A DNA stretch of 64,000 bases from Flagellimonas alvinocaridis (GCF_004916895.1 NZ_SNTZ01000001.1:528263-592262), one strand, 5' to 3'; positions 52,496 through 62,063 are shown, counted from the stretch's first letter. Numbers and translations: made by a program. Notes: generated by a model from the sequence alone, not told the origin.

Positions 52496-53992
52496 CTATA
52501 TTTTGAAGGGTTCCAACCCATTGGCCACTTTTCTATCGTTGGAGAGTCGCTGTACTTTGTTTTGGCCTCCCAATTTACCCAAGGTCTTCATGTACTCTTG
52601 AAAACCTCCTTGTTGAATTGGGCTAATTTTTAGTGGTTGAAGAATATTCCCGGCAATAAGGTCGTAGTAATAACTGTTTTGCACTTTCATGCTTTCTTCA
52701 ATTATTGCGGAGAATTTTGTGCTGTCCGAAGGTTCCTTTTCAAACTCTATGAACCACTCATGATAGGGTAGTTCCCCCTTTTTTGGGTCTGTTTGTGGTG
52801 CCACGGTAAACTCATTGACCAAAGCATCGGTCTGTTCGACGGCCAAACGTAATGCTTCTTCAACCTCCTTTGCAATAACGTGCTCGCCAAAAGCCGAAAT
52901 AAAGTGTTTTATACGTCCTGAAACAATAATCCTATATGGGTTTTTAGAAACAAACCGAACGGTATCCCCAAGATTGTACGCCCATAATCCTGCATTGGTA
53001 GAAATGACCATGGCATAGTCCACATCCAGCTCAACATCAGCTATGGTCAATCGCTTGGGGTTATCTGAGAAAAACTCATCGGCTTTAATAAATTCATAGA
53101 AAATCCCGGAATCCAAAAGCAATAACATGCCTTTTTCTTTTTGTGAGTCTTGGTACGCAAAAAAGCCCTCACTGGCCGGGAACAATTCAATACTGTCTAC
53201 TTTTCTACCAATCAAGTTTTCAAATTTGGCTCTGTAAGGTTCATAGTTTACCCCGCCATAAATGAACAATTGAAATTCCTTGAACAAGTCCCCGACTTTT
53301 TTCCCCGCCTTTGCGTTCAACTTTTCAAAATACATCTGTACCCAAGATGGGATTCCAGCAATAACGCTCATGTTCTCCTTCTCCGTCTCCTCTACAATTT
53401 TATCTACCTTGGCTTCCCAATCTTCCATACAATTGGTTTCCCAACTGGGCAATCGGTTCTTCTGAAGATAATTGGGCACATAATGGGCAGAAATTCCCGA
53501 GAGCCTACCCAGTTTGATGCCATTCTTTTCCTCTAAAACAGGGCTTCCTTGGAGAAAAATCATTTTTCCGTCCACAAAATCTGCATTCCCCGTTTCGTGG
53601 ATATAGCTTAAAATTGCATTTCGGGACGCTTCTACCTGATGTTTTATGGAAGCCTTGGTAATGGGGATGTATTTTGCTCCCGAAGTGGTTCCAGAGGTCT
53701 TCGCAAAATAAATGGGCTTTCCTGGCCATAAAATACTTTCTTGGCCTGCTAGAATTTCTTGGACATACCCCTTGAGTTCTTCATAATCCCTTACAGGAAC
53801 TTTATCTACAAAGTCCTTGTGTGATTCTATACGTCTAAAATCATGATCTTTTCCAAATTGGGTCTGTGTGGCTTCGGAAATCAATTGTTTGAATACCCTT
53901 TTCTGGGTTTCAACAGGGTGTTTAACCCATTTGGCCGTTTTTCGGGCAACATTTTTAGCGAAGATTTTGGCGGCGAAGGCTTTTAAGGACAT
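52496..53992 (-). CDS. GH3-family acyl-adenylate-forming protein
   Basis: 498 residues. Named after plant auxin-responsive GH3 proteins, the family belongs to the ANL adenylating superfamily and conjugates acyl acids to amino acids or amines. It shows the P-loop-like FAKTSGTTSGAKYIPITKAS and YNLGDTVRFVSKNPYRIIVS followed by GRIKHFISAFGEHVIAKEVE, the A8-type hinge. No auxin role applies here, and the bacterial substrate is unknown. The ATG abuts the stop of the M23 peptidase gene, so the two are cotranscribed. Confidence 0.9.
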   Translation of the reverse strand: MSLKAFAAKIFAKNVARKTAKWVKHPVETQKRVFKQLISEATQTQFGKDHDFRRIESHKDFVDKVPVRDYEELKGYVQEILAGQESILWPGKPIYFAKTSGTTSGAKYIPITKASIKHQVEASRNAILSYIHETGNADFVDGKMIFLQGSPVLEEKNGIKLGRLSGISAHYVPNYLQKNRLPSWETNCMEDWEAKVDKIVEETEKENMSVIAGIPSWVQMYFEKLNAKAGKKVGDLFKEFQLFIYGGVNYEPYRAKFENLIGRKVDSIELFPASEGFFAYQDSQKEKGMLLLLDSGIFYEFIKADEFFSDNPKRLTIADVELDVDYAMVISTNAGLWAYNLGDTVRFVSKNPYRIIVSGRIKHFISAFGEHVIAKEVEEALRLAVEQTDALVNEFTVAPQTDPKKGELPYHEWFIEFEKEPSDSTKFSAIIEESMKVQNSYYYDLIAGNILQPLKISPIQQGGFQEYMKTLGKLGGQNKVQRLSNDRKVANGLEPFKI

Positions 53993-54862
53993 TTAATCAA
54001 AGTCGATATAGTTTAAGGGGTCTACCGGTTTTCCCTTTCTCCAAAGTTCAAAGTGCAAATGTGGCCCAGTAGTCAACTCTCCCGTATTTCCAATAGATGC
54101 TATTACCTCTCCAACTTTTACCAAATCGCCCTGCGATTTGCTCAATGACCCATTGTGTTTGTATACCGAGGTTAGGCCGTCTTGGTGTTCAATAATGATC
54201 ACATAACCGGTTTCTGAAGTCCATTCCGCAAAGAGTACCGTACCATCCGCAATAGATTTAACAGGAGAATCCTTTGGCGCAACAACATCCACGGCATAGT
54301 GTTTTGTCTTAGGGTCAAATCTTTGGGATAGGGTTCCGCTCAATGGCGAAAAGAGTAACGTTCCAACGTTTTCTATATTCCTCTCAAAAAGATTGTATTT
54401 GTCTTCTAATTCTACTTCTTCCCTTAGCAATAAATCTTGTCGTATGGGTGTTAAATCCACGGTAGAGGGGTCAAGTTTGTACTGCTCAAAAAGGGAATCC
54501 CGATTGGCTTCGTTGTTTTCAATATCCCCGCGGAGCACCTTTCTAACATTGTCTAAATACCCATTGGTATAATTTAGCACGTTCACCAAAGAGTCTGTCT
54601 TATAAGTGAGTTCCGTGGCCTGGCGTTTCAATCTAGTAGAGGAATATCCGGGTATATACTCCCGAAGTGGAGTAAATGCTATAAGTAAAGTGGTAAAGCC
54701 TATCAGAACGATGATGAAAAGCATCCCAGTCACAAAAACGTTCAACCTACTGAGCTTGAACGAAATCTTTTCCTCGAAAGTACTCTCATTGAGAATCACT
54801 AAGCGATACTTGTGCAGCAGCTTTCGTTTGATCTCCTTTCTTTTCTTCTTGTCCTTTGCCAT
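53993..54862 (-). CDS. M23-family (LytM-type) peptidoglycan endopeptidase
   Basis: 289 residues. A basic cytoplasmic N-terminus (KDKKKRKEIKRKLLHKYRLV) precedes one membrane helix (VFVTGMLFIIVLIGFTTLLI), then a helical segment (TELTYKTDSLVNVLNYTNGY) and a LytM domain with KHYAVDVVAPKDSPV and TTGPHLHFELW. The first zinc motif reads HYAVD rather than HxGVD; the His and Asp ligands are kept, so activity is still likely. I start it at ATG 54862. It heads the same-strand run into GH3 and the polysaccharide genes. A lone TATCTTTG -7-like element ends 7 bases before the ATG. Confidence 0.9.
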   Translation of the reverse strand: MAKDKKKRKEIKRKLLHKYRLVILNESTFEEKISFKLSRLNVFVTGMLFIIVLIGFTTLLIAFTPLREYIPGYSSTRLKRQATELTYKTDSLVNVLNYTNGYLDNVRKVLRGDIENNEANRDSLFEQYKLDPSTVDLTPIRQDLLLREEVELEDKYNLFERNIENVGTLLFSPLSGTLSQRFDPKTKHYAVDVVAPKDSPVKSIADGTVLFAEWTSETGYVIIIEHQDGLTSVYKHNGSLSKSQGDLVKVGEVIASIGNTGELTTGPHLHFELWRKGKPVDPLNYIDFD

Positions 54863-55029
54863 GATCAACAAAGATAATCTTAGATTTTAATATTGATGTT
54901 AAGCTTTTTAAAATACTGGGGCCGCAACTCTTTAACAATAGTGTCCTCTTTTGCTAATTTTCGTTAATACGATGGCGCTTACAGTTCTTTTTAGTAATTT
55001 TACCTTTCACTTTTAAAGGTTTTGACATT

Positions 55030-55221
55030 ATGATTGCTCAAACTATTTTACTTGGTATGCTTGGTCCATGGCAAATTGTACTTATTGTAGTCGTGGTTCT
55101 TTTGCTTTTTGGAGGCAAAAAGATACCCGAATTAATGAGGGGCTTGGGCAGCGGCATCAAAGAATTCAAAGATGCATCCAAAGAGGAGGAAAAATTAGAA
55201 GGTGGTAACGAGACAAAGTAA
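55030..55221 (+). CDS. tatA: Sec-independent translocase TatA/TatE-type subunit
   Basis: 63 residues: an N-terminal hydrophobic helix ([20 protein letters not shown]), the invariant FGxKxIPEL hinge, an amphipathic helix ([19 protein letters not shown]) and a short acidic tail. This is the pore-forming component of the twin-arginine pathway. tatC is not in the window. ATG start; a probable terminator follows. Confidence 0.95.
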   Translation: MIAQTILLGMLGPWQIVLIVVVVLLLFGGKKIPELMRGLGSGIKEFKDASKEEEKLEGGNETK

Positions 55222-55254
55222 TCCCCTCCCATTCTCTATGTTTTTTGGCCGTGC

Positions 55255-55281
55255 AAACCCTCATGTTTACTGGGGGTTTTC
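55255..55281 (+). terminator. Probable terminator after tatA
   Basis: AAACCCTC pairs with GGGGGTTT (one G-U pair) around a 9-base loop, followed by a short T tract, 33 bases past the tatA stop. Confidence 0.4.
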
Positions 55282-55414
55282 GATAAAGAACCACATTTTT
55301 GTCGTGTACATGCCATAAATTCCATCTTTCACAACAAAAAGTTAGCCCAACTTTTTCCTTATCCTATTTTAGCGTTTGAAAACGACGTTAAGCTCTCTTT
55401 GCTTAGCCTCCAGT

Positions 55415-55432
55415 TAATCAAATAATTGATTA
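55415..55432. promoter_or_regulatory. Perfect palindrome before the PorE-like gene
   Basis: TAATCAA-ATAA-TTGATTA is a perfect 7-base inverted repeat with a 4-base centre, ending 19 bases before the ATG at 55452. It could be an operator or a 5' UTR hairpin that hinders ribosome access. Nothing in the window identifies a binding protein. Confidence 0.4.
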
Positions 55433-55451
55433 GCTGCGCAGACAGAGTGCA

Positions 55452-57515
55452 ATGAAAAAACTGATTTTACCTTTTCTTTTTATAATTACCCTTGGGGTAA
55501 AATCCCAAGAGATATCTCTTTTGCAATTTGATGGGGATAGTGTCTCTACATTCGAAAATGGGGACGACTGGAGTTCCCCTGATAAAACCAACGGGATAAA
55601 CCATTTGGAGAACCTTGACCGAAAGCAATTGGCCAGGTTTATCCGAAAAAAGGGCACTACGGCCAAACTCATAAAAAAAGGCGACGAGTACTTTGAAAAA
55701 ATGTGGTATGCCGAAGCAGCTCGCTTATACGACATAGTACTTGAAAAGAGTGAGGAAGAACATACATATAAGCTACTTTCACGAGCAGGTGACTCCCATT
55801 ATTACAGCGGAAATTTAGAAAAATCCTATACATGGTACAATGAATTATATGAACGGTATCCTGATGAAATTACCGAGGACCGTTTCTTTAAATATACCCA
55901 TAGTTTAAAGGGATTGGGAAAATATAGAAGAGCTGCCAAACTCACTAAGTTGTTCCGACAAAAAAGGGAAGAGCCCCTGAACGAACTGGAAAAAACAGTT
56001 CCAAATACATGGAAAGGTGCCGCTTCAGTCGAAATCAAAAACCTGTCTATCAACTCAAAATATTCAGATTTTGCCCCAATGTTCCACAAAGACGCTGATG
56101 TGGTATTTGCTTCGGCAAGAGACACCTCGTTCCTTACTACAAGAAGGTATCGTTGGAACAACCAACCCTTTCTAGACCTTTATGTTGCTAAAGGAAATTC
56201 TGAAGGAACTGATTTTATGGGTCCGAAGAAATTTTCAAAGACCATCAATACAAAATATCACGAAGCGTCCATTGCTTTTTCTCCCGATCAAAAAACCGTG
56301 TACTACACCAGAAACAATTACGGAAAAAAACTAAAACGCGGGAAAAACGGCATAAATCATCTAAAAATTTATGTGTCCAAACTCATAAATGGCGAATGGA
56401 CCGAGGGTCGAGAGGTTTCTTTCAACAGTGAAAATTATTCCACAGGACACCCTGCCATAAGTTCCGATGGAAAGAAAATCTACTTTGTTTCCGATCGTCC
56501 GGGAGGTTATGGGCAAACGGATATCTATGTTGCGGATATTTTGGAAAATAACACTTTCTCTCAGCCTACAAATCTCGGGAGGGGAATTAACACCCAAGGA
56601 AAGGAAATGTTTCCTTATGTGACGGAAGGAACCCTATATTTTTCATCTGACAGGGCCATGGGATTTGGTGGATTGGATATTTACAAGGCCGATTTTGTCG
56701 ATAATTTATTTAGTCCTGCCTACAACCTTGGTCAACCTGTGAACAGCAATAGAGATGATTTTTCATATATCATTGATGCTACTGGTGAAAAAGGATATTT
56801 TGCTTCAAACCGAAAGGGAGGCAAGGGTGACGACGATATTTACTCATTCGCTTATGTGCTAAATAAAAATACCATTGTGGGCACGGTGAAGGATGCCTTA
56901 ACCGGCAAAGCAATTTCCGAGGCTTCAGTGGCCTTATTGAACAATGAAGGCGGGCTTGTTGCCGAAACGATGACCAATGCGGATGGAAACTATAATTTTA
57001 AAGACCTGAACACAAATACCGAATACACGATCAAAACATCCAGAAAAGGATATTTTGAGGATACAACAAAAGCCGCGACCAAGAAAAATGAACGTATTGA
57101 AGTATCCCAATCCCTAAAACAACTTAAGGAGATCATTGATGAGGAAAAGAGTATTGTTGTGTTGGAGCCAGATGCCATTCATTTTAATTTTGATCAATAT
57201 TCCATTCGGCCAAGAGCCGCCAAAGAACTTGACAAGCTTGTGGCCGTATTGAACGAGTACAAAAGCATGGTCATTAAAATTGAGGCGCACACCGATGCCA
57301 TAGGTAGTAGTTCCTATAACAAATACCTCTCGGACAAACGAGCACAATCTACACGGGATTACATTATATCCCAAGGCATTGATCCTTCCAGAATTGAAAG
57401 TGCCATAGGCTACGGAGAAGAGCGGTTGCTGAACAACTGTTCCGATGGAGTGCCGTGCTCCAGGGAAAGACATCAACAAAACCGTCGTTCAGAATTCATT
57501 ATAGTTCGTCAATAA
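55452..57515 (+). CDS. OmpA-family protein of PorE-like architecture
   Basis: 687 residues. After a signal peptide (MKKLILPFLFIITLGVKS) come TPR-like helices (about 70-180, YAEAARLYDIVLEKSEEEHT). A WD40/PD40-type beta-propeller follows (about 190-460, repeats such as HPAISSDGKKIYFVSDRPGG and YGQTDIYVADI), then a carboxypeptidase-regulatory-like domain (about 475-560, VGTVKDALTGKAISEASVAL) and a C-terminal OmpA peptidoglycan-binding domain (INFNFDQYSIRP-like start, KIEAHTDAIGSSSYNKYLSD). This order is that of PorE, which anchors the type IX secretion machinery to peptidoglycan. Several paralogues with the same layout exist in flavobacteria and no PorP/SprF gene is adjacent, so the exact role is open. 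Confidence 0.88.
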   Translation: MKKLILPFLFIITLGVKSQEISLLQFDGDSVSTFENGDDWSSPDKTNGINHLENLDRKQLARFIRKKGTTAKLIKKGDEYFEKMWYAEAARLYDIVLEKSEEEHTYKLLSRAGDSHYYSGNLEKSYTWYNELYERYPDEITEDRFFKYTHSLKGLGKYRRAAKLTKLFRQKREEPLNELEKTVPNTWKGAASVEIKNLSINSKYSDFAPMFHKDADVVFASARDTSFLTTRRYRWNNQPFLDLYVAKGNSEGTDFMGPKKFSKTINTKYHEASIAFSPDQKTVYYTRNNYGKKLKRGKNGINHLKIYVSKLINGEWTEGREVSFNSENYSTGHPAISSDGKKIYFVSDRPGGYGQTDIYVADILENNTFSQPTNLGRGINTQGKEMFPYVTEGTLYFSSDRAMGFGGLDIYKADFVDNLFSPAYNLGQPVNSNRDDFSYIIDATGEKGYFASNRKGGKGDDDIYSFAYVLNKNTIVGTVKDALTGKAISEASVALLNNEGGLVAETMTNADGNYNFKDLNTNTEYTIKTSRKGYFEDTTKAATKKNERIEVSQSLKQLKEIIDEEKSIVVLEPDAIHFNFDQYSIRPRAAKELDKLVAVLNEYKSMVIKIEAHTDAIGSSSYNKYLSDKRAQSTRDYIISQGIDPSRIESAIGYGEERLLNNCSDGVPCSRERHQQNRRSEFIIVRQ

Positions 57516-57523
57516 AACATAGC

Positions 57524-57548
57524 GCCCCGATAATATCGGGGCTTTTTT
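57524..57548 (+). terminator. Rho-independent terminator after the PorE-like gene
   Basis: GCCCCGATA and TATCGGGGC form a near-perfect stem directly followed by six T residues, 9 bases past the stop codon. Confidence 0.85.
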
Positions 57549-57754
57549 ATTTGGTAAATGCCGTACATCGACTATTTCTCTCGCCAAACAACACCTCCCT
57601 ACAAAGTCATTCACCGATGAATGCAGGTGTTTTGTGGATTCCGAAGGGCTACACTCCACTTTAATCTTTCTTTTTAGGTATTTCATCCTTTAGTTTTTTA
57701 ACGGTGTTTGGAAATCCAAATCTTTGCTAAGTCTTAAATCTTTAAATCTTACTT

Positions 57755-57925
57755 ATGAAAAAACTATTACTCGTTAAAGAAATTTACTTGGAAGCTTTTC
57801 GAAACCTAGGACACTTCCTTATAGAAAAGTACTTTAGAATATTCGCATGGTTCAGTTTTGTGATGTTCTTTATTGTTCTATATGCGTTTGTATACAGAAT
57901 AGCCACTGGCTTTGCTTTCGATTGA
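57755..57925 (+). CDS. 56-residue single-helix membrane peptide (DUF6747-like)
   Basis: This short ORF begins ATG AAA AAA and encodes MKKLLLVKEIYLEAFRNLGH, then an amphipathic stretch, then one membrane helix (FAWFSFVMFFIVLYAFVYRI), ending TGFAFD before TGA. It lies between two strong terminators, each within about 250 bases, so it is an independent unit. The sequence fits a small flavobacterial family that I recall as DUF6747, with no known function. Three AAATCTT repeats lie directly upstream (57717-57750). Confidence 0.7.
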   Translation: MKKLLLVKEIYLEAFRNLGHFLIEKYFRIFAWFSFVMFFIVLYAFVYRIATGFAFD

Positions 57926-57948
57926 GAACTCTCTTGAAAAACATACAA

Positions 57949-57991
57949 AAAACAGGAAGGCCCGAACCAATGGTTCGGGCCTTCCTGTTTT
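57949..57991. terminator. Bidirectional terminator, 21-base perfect stem
   Basis: Two 21-base arms are exact reverse complements around one central A. The core is AGGAAGGCCCGAACC, with A-rich and T-rich ends. It can stop transcription from both the small membrane peptide gene and the convergent DUF4837 gene. Confidence 0.9.
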
Positions 57992-58008
57992 AAAAAGTTA
58001 TAGGTCTT

Positions 58009-58998
58009 CTACGGAGTTGGATTGAAGTTGACCGTTTTTAAAATAGCTTCCAGTTCAAACATATAATCCCGTTTTTCTGCCGAGGGGGCAAATGTAAAGC
58101 CTTCCAATACCATTTTTCTTTTGTTCTCTTCATCGTTGATGATATACGTTAAAAAAGGACCCGCCATTGGGTATCCGTTAATTTCCCATATCCCCCGTAC
58201 CTCAACACCTTTTTTTCCTCCTATTTCCGCAGGAAATATATAGGGAGCGAACGCTTTTTCCGTCATCATGAATGTATTCTCATACGGTCCAGGAACATAT
58301 TTTTCCCCTATGGAATCGCGCATCTTTACGATATCTTCCACAAAAGTGGAATCATTGGAAAAGCTGTTCCAAGGCATTTCATAAGCTATAACATTCATTG
58401 TACCTTTTGGGATTTGGATATCCATCCACACAAAGTTTTTTTCACGCTTTCCTACTTTATACAAAGAGGGCACTTCAAGGCTTATGCCAAATTCTTCTTG
58501 CAGCGCTTTATCCTTGCTCAGAGAGCGTTTAAATCGTCTTTGGGCCTCTTCTATTTCCAATTGTTTAAATGTAGAAACGGCCTTTGGAGCCAATGAATCC
58601 AAATTTTGCACTAATTCTTCATGGCTCCTTCCTGTTACCACCGCAATTTTTTGGGGAGTGGCATATACGTTTGATTTTATATGTGCCAAAGAGGTGGAAT
58701 CTTGCTCCACAATAAGAATAGATCTGGAGTAGGTGGTTGCTCCTTTGAACACTCTTGGCGGTAACTGTGTTATGGTAAAGATTGGTTCTCTTTGGGGGAC
58801 TCCCAAAACTTGGGCAGCAAAATGCTCCCTTATCTTATCCCCTACACCTCCCTGCCAAAGTTCGGTGTCCATAACGACCATCAATGAATTTATGCCACCC
58901 GTTGATGGTGGAAGAAATCGTTCTTTAGATCCTGTATCCTTACAAGACCATAGCACCAAAAGAAGTATGGTGCAGTATAGTGTTCCAAAGTTTTTCAT
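58009..58998 (-). CDS. DUF4837 lipoprotein
   Basis: 329 residues. The signal sequence ends in the lipobox LVLWSC with Cys19. The mature part matches DUF4837 (STGGINSLMVVMDTELWQGG, FAAQVLGVPQREPIF, GVEVRGIWEINGYPMAGPFL). Members are Bacteroidota envelope lipoproteins of unknown function. It is next to the lytic transglycosylase gene (12-base gap, same strand), so a link to cell-wall turnover is possible. It ends at a bidirectional terminator. Confidence 0.88.
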   Translation of the reverse strand: MKNFGTLYCTILLLVLWSCKDTGSKERFLPPSTGGINSLMVVMDTELWQGGVGDKIREHFAAQVLGVPQREPIFTITQLPPRVFKGATTYSRSILIVEQDSTSLAHIKSNVYATPQKIAVVTGRSHEELVQNLDSLAPKAVSTFKQLEIEEAQRRFKRSLSKDKALQEEFGISLEVPSLYKVGKREKNFVWMDIQIPKGTMNVIAYEMPWNSFSNDSTFVEDIVKMRDSIGEKYVPGPYENTFMMTEKAFAPYIFPAEIGGKKGVEVRGIWEINGYPMAGPFLTYIINDEENKRKMVLEGFTFAPSAEKRDYMFELEAILKTVNFNPTP

Positions 58999-59010
58999 AT
59001 CAAGCTAAAT

Positions 59011-60621
59011 TTACGAAGAACAATCGCACAATTTAAGTTTTGTGCCCGGTTTTAGGTTATTGCTACTAAGACCGTTCCATTCTCGTAAATTTTCAACAGA
59101 AACTCCAGGATATTTTCTTGATATGGTCCAAAGGGAATCCCCAGGTTGTACCGTATGTACCTTTGAGTTGCTCGCCACACTTCCGGAAGATTGCTTTGAA
59201 GTGTTTGTTTTAACTGTTGCCGTTTTGGTTGGGATATACGGTTTTCTTGGGAAAATTGTCAGCCGTTGACCCACACGCAGGTTATTGCTCCGTAACCCGT
59301 TCCATGACTTGATCTGGCTTACCCCTACACCATATCGCTCAGCAATCTTACCCAAATAATCCCCACTTTTTACCTTGTAACGAATTTGGTCGTTGGCCGT
59401 AATCATTTGGGGCAATGGTTTCTCTTGGGATTCCATTTCTTGTTTCACATAGGCATAAATCTGTTCTTCGTTGGCAACAAACTTTCCTATCTTGGATTTT
59501 GGTAAACGTAGTGCATAGTTTTTACCTTTAACCTTGGGTATGATATTAAGTTTGTACGCGGGGTTAAGCATTTCCAATTCTTCGGTGCTGATGTCCACCA
59601 GCTTTGAAATTTGATCAAAGGAAATCAAGTTCTTTACATGGATGGTATCCGTTTCAAAATAGGGCCTGTCCGCCTTTTTGTATTGCAGTCCATGCTCCTC
59701 CGCATACTCAAAAATATACATGGTCGCCAAAAATGCAGGTAGGTATCCCGCTGTTTCACGTGGAAGGAACGGACGTATGTTCCAATAGTTTTCATATCCT
59801 CCCGATCGGCGAATGGCTTTGTTCACATTCCCTGGGCCAGAGTTATACGCCGCAAGGGCCAAATCCCAATCATCAAAAATATCATAGAGCTTGGAAAGGT
59901 ATTTACTCGCAGCCTTGGTTGCCATAATGGGATCATGGCGCTCATCCACATAACTGCTTACATCCAACCCATACATTTTTCCGGTTCCATACATAAACTG
60001 CCACAATCCTTTGGCGCCTACCCTAGATCTAGCCCTTGGGTTCAAGGCGGATTCTATAATGGCAAGGTATTTGATCTCCAAGGGGATGTCATGGTTGTCC
60101 AATTCCTGTTCGAACAAAGGAAAATAAAATTGGCTTGCCGTAATCATGCGTTGCATCAAATCCCTTCTACGCGTCAAAAAAGATTTGATCACACTTTCCA
60201 ATGATGGATTGTACGAAATATTGAATGGCGTTTTTTCATTCATCAATGCCAAACGGGCCTTCAAGGTGTCCGTGGGCAGATCCACAACAACGATGGAATC
60301 GCTTCCCGGTCCATTTTCAACTTCCAAAAGCATATCGCTGAACAACTGTGCGCTTCCGTGAAGTTCTTTCAGCCATAGGCTGTCGTACCTGCGAGCTGCC
60401 TCCAAATCCTGCAATTGGATTTTTTCCTTGGAACCGACTTCCAACGCCACCAAATTCCCATCGAGTTTCTTTTCCGAAATCGAAATGTTCTGGAGTTCCC
60501 CTGTTTTCAACTTGGTAGTATCCAAGGTAGAGGATGGGATGGAATCAACTTGTTGAGCATACCCCAAGGGAGCCGCAAAAATCAGCGCTGCGCATACCGC
60601 TGTTTTCAAAATTTGGTTCAT
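59011..60621 (-). CDS. MltD-like lytic transglycosylase with two LysM domains
   Basis: 536 residues. A signal peptide (MNQILKTAVCAALIFAAPLG) leads to a region with a family 1 SLT domain: catalytic Glu190 in AIIESALNPRARS, then VGAKGLWQFM and LALAAYNSGPGNVNKAI. Two C-terminal LysM repeats (YKVKSGDYLGKIAERYGVGV and HTVQPGDSLWTISRKYPGVS) bind peptidoglycan. The enzyme cleaves glycan strands to 1,6-anhydro products in the periplasm. I start it at ATG 60621, where the signal peptide begins; a longer reading adds 27 non-signal residues. It is unusual only in having no lipobox, unlike E. coli MltD. Confidence 0.93.
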   Translation of the reverse strand: MNQILKTAVCAALIFAAPLGYAQQVDSIPSSTLDTTKLKTGELQNISISEKKLDGNLVALEVGSKEKIQLQDLEAARRYDSLWLKELHGSAQLFSDMLLEVENGPGSDSIVVVDLPTDTLKARLALMNEKTPFNISYNPSLESVIKSFLTRRRDLMQRMITASQFYFPLFEQELDNHDIPLEIKYLAIIESALNPRARSRVGAKGLWQFMYGTGKMYGLDVSSYVDERHDPIMATKAASKYLSKLYDIFDDWDLALAAYNSGPGNVNKAIRRSGGYENYWNIRPFLPRETAGYLPAFLATMYIFEYAEEHGLQYKKADRPYFETDTIHVKNLISFDQISKLVDISTEELEMLNPAYKLNIIPKVKGKNYALRLPKSKIGKFVANEEQIYAYVKQEMESQEKPLPQMITANDQIRYKVKSGDYLGKIAERYGVGVSQIKSWNGLRSNNLRVGQRLTIFPRKPYIPTKTATVKTNTSKQSSGSVASNSKVHTVQPGDSLWTISRKYPGVSVENLREWNGLSSNNLKPGTKLKLCDCSS

Positions 60622-60740
60622 TTGGACAGGATTTGAGTTGTAGGGACCAACGAAAATGGCGTTTTTTTCTGAAATACTAAAGTTTTTCAGCCCAAAACAC
60701 AATTATTTGGGATAAGTCCCATTAATCCATAACGTATGGA

Positions 60741-61931
60741 CTAGTCCAATATTGCAGCGATTCCTGGTAGGGTTCGCCCTTCAAGGCTCTCCAACATGGC
60801 GCCTCCTCCTGTGGATACGTAGCTCACTTTGTCCTCAAAACCGAATTGTTTCACCGCTGCTACGGAATCTCCACCCCCAACTAGGGAAAAGGCCCCTTTT
60901 TGAGTGGCCTCGTCTATGAAGTTTCCAATAGCGATAGTTCCTTCGGCAAAAGTCTCCATTTCAAACACACCAACAGGTCCGTTCCAAAGTATGGTCTTTG
61001 AGTTTAAGATTACCTCCTTAAAGTTTTCCAAAGTCTTTGGCCCAGCATCCAGACCTTGCCATCCATCAGGGATTTTATCCACGTCCACAAACTGAGTGTT
61101 GGCGTTGTTGTCAAAGGCATCCGCAGCCAAAACATCCACAGGGATATGTACTTTGACCCCCTTGGCCTCTGCTTGTTTTAAAATATCCAAGGCCAAATCC
61201 ATTTTGTCGTCCTCACAAATGGAATCGCCTACGCTACCTCCTTTTGCTTTGACAAACGTATAGGTCATACCACCGCCAATAATAAGGTTGTCCACCTTGT
61301 CCAATATATTTTCAATGATGGTGATCTTGGACGATACTTTTGCCCCACCCAAGATGGCAGTTACCGGTTTTTCACCGGTCTGCATCACTTTTTCGATAGC
61401 TTTGATTTCTTTGGCCAATAAATATCCGAAACATTTATTCCCAGGGAAGAATTGGGCCACAATGGTGGTAGAGGCGTGTGCTCGGTGGGCCGTTCCGAAG
61501 GCATCGTTTATATAAATGTCCCCGTGCTTGGCCAAGGCTTCAGCAAAAGAGGTATCGCCTGCTTCTTCCTCTGCATGGAACCGAAGGTTTTCCAACAAAA
61601 GAACCTCCCCGCTTTTTAGCTCGGCTACGGCATCATCCGCCACTTTGCCCACACAGTTCCCTGCAAACTTTACTTGTACACCAATAATTTCCGATACCGT
61701 TTCACAAATATGGGAAAGGGACATGTCCAGATTCACTTTTCCTTTTGGCCGTCCCAAATGGCTCATTAAAATGGCAGAACCCCCATCTTCCAAAACCTTA
61801 AGGATGGTAGGCTTTGCCGCCTCTATCCTACTGGTGTCCGTTACGTTAAAGTCGCCATCCAAAGGCACATTGAAATCAACCCTTATCAATGCTTTCTTTC
61901 CATCAAAATTGTAATCGTCTATCGTCTTCAT
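60741..61931 (-). CDS. pgk: Phosphoglycerate kinase
   Basis: 396 residues, normal length. It shows [20 protein letters not shown] (substrate-binding), [45 protein letters not shown], and the nucleotide-binding C-terminus [16 protein letters not shown] followed by [14 protein letters not shown]. It transfers phosphate from 1,3-bisphosphoglycerate to ADP in glycolysis. Single gene, not linked to gap here. A TACTTTTG -7-like element (61955-61962) lies upstream on its strand, without a clear -33 box. Confidence 0.99.
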   Translation of the reverse strand: MKTIDDYNFDGKKALIRVDFNVPLDGDFNVTDTSRIEAAKPTILKVLEDGGSAILMSHLGRPKGKVNLDMSLSHICETVSEIIGVQVKFAGNCVGKVADDAVAELKSGEVLLLENLRFHAEEEAGDTSFAEALAKHGDIYINDAFGTAHRAHASTTIVAQFFPGNKCFGYLLAKEIKAIEKVMQTGEKPVTAILGGAKVSSKITIIENILDKVDNLIIGGGMTYTFVKAKGGSVGDSICEDDKMDLALDILKQAEAKGVKVHIPVDVLAADAFDNNANTQFVDVDKIPDGWQGLDAGPKTLENFKEVILNSKTILWNGPVGVFEMETFAEGTIAIGNFIDEATQKGAFSLVGGGDSVAAVKQFGFEDKVSYVSTGGGAMLESLEGRTLPGIAAILD

Positions 61932-62063
61932 GTAGTGTGTCTTTATGAGAAGTCCAAAAGTAAAGATTTCCTGCCTTTTGCCTTGGTCCGTATTGTTATT
62001 TTTTGGTTGCTAATCCAAAAAAACGTGAAAAGACCAAGCCCCTAAAAACCTTATCTTTGGAGC

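Noticed and set aside
60708-60721. TGGGA-TAAG-TCCCA hairpin after pgk as its terminator
   Set aside because: The five-pair stem lacks a following T tract on the minus strand.
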